The position numbers and the translations under genes were made by a program. From an uncultured Catenibacterium sp. (GTDB lineage: Bacteria > Bacillota_I > Bacilli_A > Erysipelotrichales > Coprobacillaceae), in assembly GCA_900540685.1 (NCBI GenBank), contig UQGS01000001.1, forward strand, positions 1 to 64,000: a stretch of DNA of 64,000 nt, in the 5' to 3' direction. Below the pieces are notes generated by a model. The model did not search any database. It saw only the letters and a list, made by a program, of their open reading frames with translations, and was not told the origin of the DNA. The stretch's first letter is position 1. Every line of letters begins with the position of its first letter. Of this stretch, positions 25,479 to 33,710 are shown one piece after another.

Positions 25479-27827
25479 CTACTCCTCACTTTCTCTTAGA
25501 GAATAAACAAATATGTTAATAGCTGTCTTTAGTTCACGACAGTCTTTTTCATTTTGATACCACTTATACATATGATCTGAGAATTCTTTATATGCTTCTT
25601 TTTCAGCTATAGTTGCTTTAGAATTAGGTTCCATTCTTGCAAGTAAGTAAACAAATCTCGCAAAGTTAATTCCTTCATTTCTCTTTCTAATTAACTCTAA
25701 TAAGTGATATAAGAACGCTTTTCCTCTTTCTGTATCAGACTTATCACCATTCATAGACTTTCCAAAGAACTGGTCTAATACTGCATATTTCTCTTTAATA
25801 ACTCTTTCTGTAAAGTCACCCCAGGTATATGTACCATCACTAATATGATCTTCTTCACCTTCTTTATGATCTTTACCATCTTCAAATAATGTGATTGAAT
25901 TCTTACCTTCATGACCTTTAGACTTATCTTCCATTTCTGCCACTTCATCAGCAATAACACTAATTGGATAAGTAGATGTATATAAACCAATACCACCTGA
26001 TATAGTGAGTGTATTTTCTGTATAAGCCTTTAAAGAATCTTTTATATCAACAGCAAGTTCAATGACATCATTCCATGCACCAACTATAAATAAGTCATCT
26101 CCACCTGAATAAACAATAGCTGCATGACGTGGATGACCTTCTTCATAATCAATATAATAAGACCCTTTCTCTAAAATACTCTTGATATGATATTTAAAGA
26201 ATAAAGATAACTGTCTTGATAATGTGGCTGTACGAGAGAGTGTCATATACTTATCTGGAAAACCTGCTACAAAGGCATGTCCTAAGTTATCTACATCCGC
26301 TCTAAGTACAGCAATTCTCTTGATACCTTTTGATTTCTCAGCCAACTTTACAAATTCATCTTCAGAATGATAATCCCCTACCCATAGTTTAGTAGAAATA
26401 CTCTTACCTGTATGAGGGTTATTCTTACAATAGGCTCTTACAAAAGAGTCATCGTTGACCATTCTTTCTTTTAGAGTTTCTTCACTATCAGATACAAGGT
26501 AATAGTCACCAGGTAATGGTAAACCCTGTTTACTTTGTTTAGTGATAGAGAAGAAATCCATATCCATTAATTTCTTAGAGAATTTAATTAAAGATTCACA
26601 GATAGAACATTCTCCATTCTCATTCACTTTGCCTAGTCTCTTACATACTCTACATTCTCTTTCATAGTCATCTGCCTGTATCTTGTTTAATGCGATGATT
26701 TCTGTGGCTGTATAACGATGAGATTTGTTTAATGAAAGCTTTGTAGAGAGATCTCTATAAAGTGCTGAATAAGAACCGTTTGGTTCATTCTGTAGATCTT
26801 TACTACTGCAAGGAACATAAGCACCTGCAATATATAGAGCTGTCTGGAAGTGTTTTAAGAACCACTTATTCACATTATTGATTTCTTCATCAAATAGTGT
26901 TTGTGTTTCTTTCGTATTAGGCAGAATCATATAGCAATGACCACCACCACTATAAATAAGATTGGCACGTGAAAGATGAAGTTTATCTAATAGTGTATCA
27001 ATAATATGTTCCATCATGATTTCTAGATAGAAAGAACGTGAACGTAAAGATTTCAATGCACTCTTAGTTGTAATAGTGTAAATAAACTTCTGTATTCCAG
27101 AGATATCTAGTGAAGCAAGTAAGAATGCTTTCTTATCATAGAATAGAGATGCATTCTTATATAACTCTGTCTTGTAATCAGTAATATTTTGTTTCTTTAA
27201 GTAGGCATAGATAGCACTGGCGAATGCAGCTGTGAGTTTTACATGATCATATAGTGATATATCAGCCACTTCTTTCTTAGATGTAGAAGAAGGCACAAAT
27301 GATAAATTGGCTTCTAATACTTCTAATAATGAATTGATATAAGCATGATCTTTTAAATCTAATCCATTCAAGTTAGAAGATATATTACTTAATATTTCAC
27401 TGTATTGTGATGGATTGAATTCTGTTTTTGTATTGGTAGGATAGTTGATATTATCCTTTAAACTTCCAGCATGATAATATAAATTACCTTTATTCCCATT
27501 TAAGAGATTAAATACAGGTTGTAATGCAGTATGTATTTCAAATCCTTTGTCTTCTATTTCTTTGTTTCTTCTATCTGCACCAGAAGCGATATTATCCGCA
27601 ATATAAGTAATATACGCAATAGAATCATCTTCAATAGAAGATTGACGTAAAGCATCAGCATGATGATATCTTACTGCATTTAGAATATCTTTATCATCTG
27701 TATACTCTTTAAGATACTCATAACCACTTTGACTATGTTTACGACTATCCATTCCTTTTCTATAAACAACTTTACCTATATCATGAAGCAAGCTTCCTAT
27801 GATGATTTTAGTTTCATGATCTGTCAT
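25479..27827 (-). CDS. csm1: Type III-A CRISPR signal and nuclease subunit Cas10/Csm1
   Basis: Large subunit of the Csm complex, 782 residues. The HD nuclease domain shows SLLHDIGKVVYR near residue 13 and RYHHADAL later. A Cys4 zinc ribbon follows in the middle (CRVCKRLGK and CSICES). The palm cyclase motif GGDD is at 575-578 (YSGGDDLFIVG), so both the DNase and cyclic oligoadenylate activities look intact. It overlaps cas6 by four bases. Together with Csm6 it gives a complete signalling pair. Confidence 0.96.
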   Translation of the reverse strand: MTDHETKIIIGSLLHDIGKVVYRKGMDSRKHSQSGYEYLKEYTDDKDILNAVRYHHADALRQSSIEDDSIAYITYIADNIASGADRRNKEIEDKGFEIHTALQPVFNLLNGNKGNLYYHAGSLKDNINYPTNTKTEFNPSQYSEILSNISSNLNGLDLKDHAYINSLLEVLEANLSFVPSSTSKKEVADISLYDHVKLTAAFASAIYAYLKKQNITDYKTELYKNASLFYDKKAFLLASLDISGIQKFIYTITTKSALKSLRSRSFYLEIMMEHIIDTLLDKLHLSRANLIYSGGGHCYMILPNTKETQTLFDEEINNVNKWFLKHFQTALYIAGAYVPCSSKDLQNEPNGSYSALYRDLSTKLSLNKSHRYTATEIIALNKIQADDYERECRVCKRLGKVNENGECSICESLIKFSKKLMDMDFFSITKQSKQGLPLPGDYYLVSDSEETLKERMVNDDSFVRAYCKNNPHTGKSISTKLWVGDYHSEDEFVKLAEKSKGIKRIAVLRADVDNLGHAFVAGFPDKYMTLSRTATLSRQLSLFFKYHIKSILEKGSYYIDYEEGHPRHAAIVYSGGDDLFIVGAWNDVIELAVDIKDSLKAYTENTLTISGGIGLYTSTYPISVIADEVAEMEDKSKGHEGKNSITLFEDGKDHKEGEEDHISDGTYTWGDFTERVIKEKYAVLDQFFGKSMNGDKSDTERGKAFLYHLLELIRKRNEGINFARFVYLLARMEPNSKATIAEKEAYKEFSDHMYKWYQNEKDCRELKTAINIFVYSLRESEE

Positions 27828-28567
27828 CCATTATCCCTCCTTACGATTTGTATAGCGCCCATTCCTAAACCTGTTTTAATACCTACACCAGAATATTCCC
27901 CAAATTCTAGTAATAGTCTTATAAACTTTGCAGCTGTATCAGTACTTGTGACTTTAATAGTCATAGTACCAAAGAAAGAAGGAATTTTTACTCCCTGTAA
28001 GGGGAATAAATAAGAGCGAAGATTATATTTTACTATCTCACTTCCTTCTACAAGCATATCTAATGTATCTTCATCAAACATACTGGCTTCTTTAAGTACA
28101 GAATCATATTTATTCATTAAACTCTGATAAATTAAGCGTAAATCAGGATAGTTGATATATCTGCAATAGCTTTTAAAAGACATAGGTGTAAGTATTCTTA
28201 TTTCTAAATATCTTTCTGCAGGTTTATTGTAGAAGTGATCCATTAATTGTTCCTGGGATACCATCTTTAACTGTTTAGAAACAAATGAAATGGGTTCTTT
28301 TTCTTTATTTAAAGTAATCTGCTGGATAGAATCATCCAATATTGGATTCATCATATAGTGTGATGAATCCTCATCACATGTACATATTGTCCAATATACT
28401 TTGTCTTTGTCTTTATAAACATATTGGCTATAAGGATGTCTATTCTGTTGGTGAAGAATAGATACATAGTCTGTATCCATTAATTCAAATAGTGCTCCTT
28501 GAAAACAAGAAGACTTTCTAAAGTCTATTTTGTCTGTAGCCAGTTCTATTTTTAGTTTCTTATACAT
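27824..28567 (-). CDS. cas6: CRISPR repeat-processing endoribonuclease Cas6
   Basis: Cuts the repeat transcript to release crRNA, leaving the ACGGAAAC handle. The 247-residue protein ends with the Gly-rich loop YSGVGIKTGLGMGAIQI, the Cas6 hallmark, and has the RAMP-like LKIELATDKIDF start. First gene of the operon, with GAGGAGGGAACCTG before ATG 28567. Confidence 0.92.
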   Translation of the reverse strand: MYKKLKIELATDKIDFRKSSCFQGALFELMDTDYVSILHQQNRHPYSQYVYKDKDKVYWTICTCDEDSSHYMMNPILDDSIQQITLNKEKEPISFVSKQLKMVSQEQLMDHFYNKPAERYLEIRILTPMSFKSYCRYINYPDLRLIYQSLMNKYDSVLKEASMFDEDTLDMLVEGSEIVKYNLRSYLFPLQGVKIPSFFGTMTIKVTSTDTAAKFIRLLLEFGEYSGVGIKTGLGMGAIQIVRRDNG

Positions 28568-28602
28568 CAGGTTCCCTCCTCAATAATGTATACGCTTACT
28601 AT

Positions 28603-28608
28603 ATTATA
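28603..28608 (-). promoter_or_regulatory. -10 box of the cas operon promoter
   Basis: TATAAT on the minus strand, 35 bases before the cas6 start. No good -35 hexamer is seen at 17 bases, so activation or weak basal transcription is possible. Confidence 0.5.
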
Positions 28609-28768
28609 ACATAATATTTATTGTATCCTTTCATCCACCATCCGATAATTGTAACTTTCATTGTTTAAATGAGATGAATATTTTATCGAATAGTTTATTA
28701 TATAGTATTTTGTTTTGTTTTCAAATAATTATTTAAAATTTAGTAAAAATTGGGAATAAAATACTCCT

Positions 28769-28795
28769 ACTCCTTTACAGTATGAGTAAAGGAGT
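28769..28795. promoter_or_regulatory. Perfect 10-bp palindrome upstream of the cas operon
   Basis: ACTCCTTTAC and GTAAAGGAGT flank seven bases. It lies about 160 bases upstream of the cas6 -10 box and lacks a T-run, so an operator or structured RNA is more likely than a terminator. Confidence 0.4.
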
Positions 28796-28925
28796 AAATT
28801 AGAATATCAGATAAAGTATGGGATAAAGACACAATTAGAGAAGAATTAAGAAATCTATGCATAACCTACAACAATAAAATGAGATGTTTAAGTACTTTAT
28901 AGGTTATTGAACATTATCAGATTGT

Positions 28926-28957
28926 TAAAAAACATCCTCTAGGGGATGTTTTTTTGT
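28926..28957. terminator. Terminator at the trailer end of array 3
   Basis: AACATCC pairs with GGATGTT, with T-runs outward in both directions. It would end the array 3 transcript on the minus strand. Confidence 0.7.
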
Positions 28958-29358
28958 GTGTCCCCTAAAGGGGTTAGCTATTATGAATAATTCAAGTTGC
29001 TCAAAAGCTTGAGAAAGAACGAGAAGCAAAGTTTCCGTCCCCAACAGGGGTTAACTATTATGAATTTTATCCAAATGATACATACATAAAAAAAGGAATT
29101 ATCAGGTTTCCGTCCCCAACAGGGGTTAACTATTATGAATCGTATCAAACAGTTCGAATGTGACAAGAAAGTCAACAACGTTTCCGTCCCCAACAGGGGT
29201 TAACTATTATGAATTATCGATATCAAGAAGAGTGGAGATAACGGGAATCTCCGTTTCCGTCCCCAACAGGGGTTAACTATTATGAATAACGCTTCACTAC
29301 ATCTATGCTTTTTGTAGTGTCAAGTTTCCGTCCCCAACAGGGGTTAACTATTATGAAT
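28954..29358 (-). CRISPR. CRISPR array 3 (6 repeats, last one degenerate)
   Basis: Repeats start at 28954, 29031, 29106, 29180, 29253 and 29324. The copy at 28954 is degenerate (TCCCCTAAAGGGGTTAGC), as expected for the trailer end of an array transcribed on the minus strand. Spacers are 42, 40, 39, 38 and 36 bases. Repeats carry the AACTATTATGAAT form, as in array 1. A leader lies at 29359-29545. Confidence 0.97.
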
Positions 29359-29545
29359 CCTTACCTACAAAACCCTGATAAACACTACATAAAATAGCCA
29401 AAATGCGTGGCAAAACAACTTTTAGTAATCATAACCATAAAATATTCCACAAAACGTTAATTTTTCCCAGTATTTATCAATAGCGTGGCAAAAATACAAA
29501 TAAGAGTGTTCTTACATCATTAAGAACACTCTTATCATACTTCAG
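29359..29545 (-). promoter_or_regulatory. CRISPR leader of array 3
   Basis: Nearly identical to the leader of array 2 from the first base after the repeat outward. GCGTGGCAAAA occurs at 29405 and 29483, again 78 bases apart and at the same distance from the array. It also carries the same terminator-like hairpin (29501-29534). Confidence 0.85.
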
Positions 29546-29578
29546 TCAATTAACTCTTTCAATAATAATCCTGATATT
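29546..29578 (-). pseudogene. Duplicated 3' end of csm6
   Basis: Beyond the leader the similarity continues for about 30 bases that on the minus strand read I-I-I-E-R-V-N-stop, matching L-I-I-E-R-I-D-stop at the end of csm6. The duplication that created this leader and array therefore included the last codons of csm6. Confidence 0.6.
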
Positions 29579-29599
29579 TCAGAACTAATCAGACCTTTC

Positions 29600-31063
29600 T
29601 TAATCTAGAAAATATGCTGCTACTTTATCTTTACCAACTAATATTTCTTCAGTTGGAACACCACATGATTTAGCTAACTCAATAGATCCTTCAAACGCAA
29701 GAGATATATCTGGTGCAAATGCCTTATCAAGTAATTCCATAAATATCTGCATATCTTTACCCATTTCATCTACAAACTCTTGATACTGTTCATTGAGTTC
29801 TTTATCCACAATATATATCGATCTTCTATACTCTTCAAATATCTTCTGTTCATAAGATGAGAAGTTATCTTTTGCAATCTGATACATCATAGTTCCTACT
29901 GTATTACCAATAACTGCACCTATAACTGGTACAGGAATAAGTACTTGTCCTGCAAATGAAGATAGTGCACTTACTGATGCATCCAAGCACAACATTTCAG
30001 AATTTTCTATAAATGTTTGTTCGTCTATTTGTCCTTGTTTTAATTGATAAACTTGATCTGCCACTCCAAAAGATGCTGTTACTATAGCACTCGCTACTGC
30101 TGCAGGTGTTGCACTATAGTTAGAAAGTGTATAAATTGATGCACCTCTAATACCACCCTTTAAAGTGCCTTTTCCTGTTGCTCCTGCAATATCTTTCCAA
30201 TCATCACCATTGAAATCTTTAAGTTTCTTTCCTTCTTTTCTCTTTTTATTGATTTCTAAGCATAATGATGAAGCTCCTTCAATTCCTGCAGAAACAACTG
30301 TTGCTTTTACGCCTTCAGATAATTTAGGTGCAGCTTCCTCTTTTGCATGAGCTACTCTTTCCTTATTTGTTTTCTTTAAGCTATCAACTTCTTTTGAAAA
30401 AGTCTCCTCATATTTACCTTTCTGAACCTCATCATATCTTAATTTAGATGGTTCTACTTTTTCAAAAGGAATATCTCCTTCTTCAAAGAACTTATGCACT
30501 TCTTTCCACTGTTTCAATGAAAATTCACCTGTAGAAGTAGGCATCTTATTAGCCTTTTCCTCTGGAATAGAGAGTAGCCATTTAATTCTATCATAATGGT
30601 CCTTTGGAATTTGATAAGCTTTATTGTTATCTAAATAGTCTGGATATTGATTAAAATGTTGACGAATAGCATATAGTGATAAATGCCCACCTGAATTCAC
30701 AAATTTCTGTTGAATCAATATATTTCCTCTTTGCAAATCATCAGGACCATTATCATTAATCCACTTATAGATAGGAACTTTACCCACTATCTGTTCTCGT
30801 GCGTTACCAATACCACATTCTGAAACTTCTGCAATAAACCCATGCATTCCCTTTACGCCACCACGACCTTTTCCATTATTAACTATATCTACACTAATTT
30901 TATTTAATGTTTCGTTTATAGTAGCCATAGCTTCATTTAAATTAGATTGTTCTTGCTTCAACACCTCATCCATCTGATTCAAGCGTACTTGATTTAAATA
31001 GTTAATCCAGGAAGCAACAGCTTGTTCCTGTCCACTTTTAATAATTGTAGTCTTATCCATCAT
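29600..31063 (-). CDS. Large hypothetical protein of the MerR module, soluble N-half and glycine-rich hydrophobic C-half
   Basis: A 487-residue protein. The first 80 residues look helical; a conserved-looking block KGMHGFIAEVSECGIGNAR then leads into NGPDDLQRGNILIQQKFVN, where D and Q-x-K spacing recalls nuclease cores but is not proof. The C-terminal third is hydrophobic and Gly/Ala rich (GQVLIPVPVIGAVIGNTVG), suggesting membrane contact. I recall similar proteins as uncharacterised in gut Firmicutes. It is the third gene of an operon behind a MerR-type promoter, two codons after the stop of the previous gene. Confidence 0.6.
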   Translation of the reverse strand: MMDKTTIIKSGQEQAVASWINYLNQVRLNQMDEVLKQEQSNLNEAMATINETLNKISVDIVNNGKGRGGVKGMHGFIAEVSECGIGNAREQIVGKVPIYKWINDNGPDDLQRGNILIQQKFVNSGGHLSLYAIRQHFNQYPDYLDNNKAYQIPKDHYDRIKWLLSIPEEKANKMPTSTGEFSLKQWKEVHKFFEEGDIPFEKVEPSKLRYDEVQKGKYEETFSKEVDSLKKTNKERVAHAKEEAAPKLSEGVKATVVSAGIEGASSLCLEINKKRKEGKKLKDFNGDDWKDIAGATGKGTLKGGIRGASIYTLSNYSATPAAVASAIVTASFGVADQVYQLKQGQIDEQTFIENSEMLCLDASVSALSSFAGQVLIPVPVIGAVIGNTVGTMMYQIAKDNFSSYEQKIFEEYRRSIYIVDKELNEQYQEFVDEMGKDMQIFMELLDKAFAPDISLAFEGSIELAKSCGVPTEEILVGKDKVAAYFLD

Positions 31064-31068
31064 TTACA

Positions 31069-32199
31069 CTACACCTCTACATTCTCACTAAGTGTTGCAG
31101 CAAGTGACTTTGCATTATTCACAAGAGTCCCCAACAACATTTGTTGGTCTTCAGATAGTTCTAAGAAATTCTTTCCATAACAAGGCATACACTGACCATA
31201 TTGAGTATTCAACATTTCTCTTAACTTTGATGTCTTATCAAGTAATTGTTTAACTGCATAATTAATCTCTTTAATAGATTCTACATTACGTAAAACTGCT
31301 TCAATCTCTTCTTTTTTCTCTTTGCCTAACTTCATCTTCTTATTAGCAAATAACACCACTGAAGCAAGTAATGTAGCACCACTAATAGACCATCCAACAG
31401 GTCCTGCAAGAGCTAAGAATGCATTTCCTGCAGCCATTCCTCCACCACCAGCTGCTAGAGCACCCCCTCCAAGCCAAGCTAATTTTGCACTTGTTGCTGC
31501 AGCACCTGATAAAGCTGATATAGCTGTTCCTGTAGATGCTGTACCAAATGTTGTCGCAACCCACATTGCTGCACTAGGTGCTAAACTTGCAACAGCAACA
31601 CCACATGATAATCCTGCTCCTACACTTAATGCGGATTTCTTTGCTGCACTTAATTCATCTACAGCATAGTCACATACATCTTTAAACTTCTTCTTTTCTA
31701 CTTGAATATCCTGAAGATCTACATCAAAACTCTTAGGATGATTCGCAATACTATTAATCAATATTTCTACATTATTCAACACATCTACTGAACGTTCTCT
31801 TTGTCTTAATATAGATGAACCATAGCCTTCAAACTCTGCATATTCCGCATTATACTTATTCACCGCATCATGTAATTGATCGTCAAGACTGACTTCTTTA
31901 TGGTCTTTAAAATCTTCAACAGATTTCTTAAAAGATTCAGCACCTCTATAAAGCATATCTCCACCATCTTTAAGTCCTTGAGATACAAATGAAGCACCAT
32001 CTTTTGCACCTTGAGAAACTGTATCAAATATTTCAGTACCCATTTTCTGTATATCAATATCTTTTAATTTATCTCCTGCAGCATCACTTAGTTCCTTAGC
32101 ACGCTTATCTATCTCTGCATCAGAAACTGCTTTAACTACTTTCACTCTTGCATCATCAATTCCATCTTTGACATCATCAATCATTTTACTGATCTTCAT
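31069..32199 (-). CDS. Glycine/alanine-rich membrane-active-looking protein of the MerR module
   Basis: A 376-residue protein. The N-terminal 180 residues are amphipathic and rich in Lys/Asp, with heptad-like patterns (DDVKDGIDDARVKVV). The middle is a long hydrophobic Gly/Ala tract with AKLAWLGGGALAAGGGG and GNAFLALAGPVGWSISG, then a basic helix NKKMKLGKEKKEEIE and a helical tail. Such Gly-rich hairpins occur in membrane-inserting and pore-forming proteins. There is no signal peptide, so it acts from the cytosol. GGAGGGAAGAACTT precedes the start. Confidence 0.62.
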   Translation of the reverse strand: MKISKMIDDVKDGIDDARVKVVKAVSDAEIDKRAKELSDAAGDKLKDIDIQKMGTEIFDTVSQGAKDGASFVSQGLKDGGDMLYRGAESFKKSVEDFKDHKEVSLDDQLHDAVNKYNAEYAEFEGYGSSILRQRERSVDVLNNVEILINSIANHPKSFDVDLQDIQVEKKKFKDVCDYAVDELSAAKKSALSVGAGLSCGVAVASLAPSAAMWVATTFGTASTGTAISALSGAAATSAKLAWLGGGALAAGGGGMAAGNAFLALAGPVGWSISGATLLASVVLFANKKMKLGKEKKEEIEAVLRNVESIKEINYAVKQLLDKTSKLREMLNTQYGQCMPCYGKNFLELSEDQQMLLGTLVNNAKSLAATLSENVEV

Positions 32200-32212
32200 A
32201 AGTTCTTCCCTC

Positions 32213-32605
32213 CTACATACCTTGTTCTTTTCTTATTTGTTTTATCTGATCTTTATATGTCTTATTATTCTCTTCACTCTTTACTGGAATAGAATATCTC
32301 TGTATATATTCTATCACTTTCTTTTGTTCTTCTAATACTCTTATCGTATTATTGATTTTATTTACTTTCTCTTCTATTACAGTTTCCTGTTTTCCTCCTT
32401 CTAGAATGAGTTTGATTTTCTTCAAATCAAACCCCATTTCCTTATACCATAAGATTTCCCATAGTCTTTCCATTGTCTCATCATCATAGAGTCTATAATT
32501 ATTCTTTGATCGTTTAACAGGCAATATACCTTCATCATCATAATACTGCAATGTACGCTTACTCACTCCTGATAACTTACTAACTTCCTCAATCTTCTTA
32601 AACAC
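32213..32605 (-). CDS. MerR family transcriptional regulator
   Basis: GTG 32605 is preferred, because the winged-helix domain starts right there (FKKIEEVSKLSGVSKRTLQYYDDEGIL) with GAGG upstream; the longer frame reads through the promoter. The 130 residues hold the MerR DNA-binding domain and a coiled-coil dimer helix, with no cysteine cluster, so it is not a classical metal sensor. It probably binds the dyad in its own promoter and controls the two genes behind it, which follow with small gaps. Confidence 0.85.
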   Translation of the reverse strand: MFKKIEEVSKLSGVSKRTLQYYDDEGILPVKRSKNNYRLYDDETMERLWEILWYKEMGFDLKKIKLILEGGKQETVIEEKVNKINNTIRVLEEQKKVIEYIQRYSIPVKSEENNKTYKDQIKQIRKEQGM

Positions 32606-32628
32606 GTTATTTACATCCTCATAGCTTG

Positions 32629-32659
32629 AGGATACGCTATCACGTAAACGTGATAGCAA
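32629..32659 (-). promoter_or_regulatory. MerR-type promoter with 19-bp spacer and perfect 20-bp dyad operator
   Basis: On the minus strand -35 TTGCTA (32654-32659) and -10 TATCCT (32629-32634) are separated by 19 bases, the over-long spacing used by MerR regulators. A perfect dyad CTATCACGT-AA-ACGTGATAG lies at 32637-32656, between and touching the -35 box. This fits activation by DNA distortion. Confidence 0.8.
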
Positions 32660-32699
32660 TACCCACCCTACGAATCTCCTTTCCATTAAAGAAGATGTA

Positions 32700-33133
32700 A
32701 AATTCGCGTATTTAAAAAGATGGGCAATATACCCATCAAACCGTTAATTCTATTGGAGTTAATCTATAAAATTTATATCAAGAAAGAACTGTTTCACTTA
32801 TAGTAAGATCTATGAAGTAAAGAATATCCTGATGTATCCTATTCAATCATTATGTCTATTAATATTAAACATAATCAAGAAATGAAAGAAGAATATTGTA
32901 TATTACCTACTATATTTCGATATTGTGGGTAATTGGAAAGACTAAGCGAGCTTAGAATCAATCATAGAAGCACATAATCTAAAGAATAAGAAACTAGAAA
33001 TCATCCTACACACATTAAGATTAAAGGATAATCTATAATTTTTTCTAGTTTTTTGAATTTTATTGAATTTAGTAATAGAGTTTTCTACAATAATCATAGA
33101 GGAACTTAATTGATATTAAGCCACTCCTTAAAT
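32700..33133. other. Gene-free AT-rich stretch
   Basis: Very AT-rich with no supported gene. A minus-terminator pair is absent until 33134. A short plus-strand run before the stop at about 33040 reads like a coding tail but lacks a start codon. It may be decayed DNA. Confidence 0.5.
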
Positions 33134-33175
33134 AAAAAAGCCTATTGGGATGCAACTCCCGCAAGGCTTTTTTAT
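33134..33175. terminator. Bidirectional terminator-like hairpin
   Basis: AAAAAAGCCT pairs with AGGCTTTTTT, with a second inner stem GGGA/TCCC. No clear gene ends beside it, supporting loss of a neighbouring gene. Confidence 0.7.
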
Positions 33176-33312
33176 TATTTATAATATAATATTTATAAGG
33201 GGTTTTAATTAAAGTTTTTTATTTGTTTTTTTGTATTCATTTGCATTGAAACCAGGAATTTATTAGTATACTTATAGAATGTTTTTTTCATAATATATTT
33301 TCCTTTTTGTCT

Positions 33313-33338
33313 GGCCTGTCTATTCATTAGACAGGCTC
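33313..33338 (-). terminator. Terminator of the XRE regulator gene
   Basis: GCCTGTCT pairs with AGACAGGC around seven bases and contains the stop codon of the gene. A-rich sequence with ACAAAAAGG follows on the minus strand. Confidence 0.6.
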
Positions 33339-33700
33339 TTTTCTTGAATACATTTAAGTAAATCTTCTGGTGTAACATTATATAATCTTGATAAAGCTAT
33401 AAGATTAGTTGTATTGGGATCACTTGTTCCATTCTCCCATTTTGAGACAGCCTGTCTACTTACACCTAATGTTTCAGCGACAAACTCTTGAGTCATCTTA
33501 CAGCGTAATCTGTTTTCCTTAAGGGCTTCTCCTAATGATTTCGCATGAACCTTTTTCTCTTCTCTTACTTCTTTAGAATTAATATACTTCTTAAGAGCTT
33601 TGACTACTAATAAAAAGAGATAAACAGATGCACCAAATAAGGAGATCATAAATACAATATACATGATGCCAATACTATAGCTAATTACTTCATAATACAT
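33320..33700 (-). CDS. Membrane-anchored XRE family helix-turn-helix protein
   Basis: GGAGGCTGG upstream supports ATG 33700. The N-terminus is a transmembrane helix (GIMYIVFMISLFGASVYLF), followed by a basic linker and a classical XRE domain (MTQEFVAETLGVSRQAVSKWENG). The order, membrane anchor first and DNA-binding domain last, is unusual for XRE proteins, which normally start with the HTH. It follows a YxeA-like gene by ten bases. It may sense envelope signals. Confidence 0.78.
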   Translation of the reverse strand: MYYEVISYSIGIMYIVFMISLFGASVYLFLLVVKALKKYINSKEVREEKKVHAKSLGEALKENRLRCKMTQEFVAETLGVSRQAVSKWENGTSDPNTTNLIALSRLYNVTPEDLLKCIQEKSLSNE

Positions 33701-33710
33701 ATCCAGCCTC

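Larger units (their letters stand above)
28568..28926. other. Non-coding region upstream of the cas operon
   Basis: No gene longer than 35 codons is supported. It holds a TATAAT -10 box for cas6 on the minus strand (28603-28608), a perfect 10-bp palindromic hairpin at 28769-28795 (ACTCCTTTAC/GTAAAGGAGT), and a short plus-strand open stretch without start codon at 28798-28902 that reads like a coding remnant. Confidence 0.55.

Noticed and set aside
15084..29358. Arrays transcribed on the plus strand
   Set aside because: The 8-base handle ACGGAAAC after the hairpin, the degenerate trailer repeats at 15084 and 28954 and the leaders at the higher-coordinate side all support the minus strand.
31322..31669. 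Plus-strand open frame of 115 codons rich in Ala and Pro
   Set aside because: Antisense shadow of the Gly/Ala-rich tract of the gene at 31069-32199, without a start signal.
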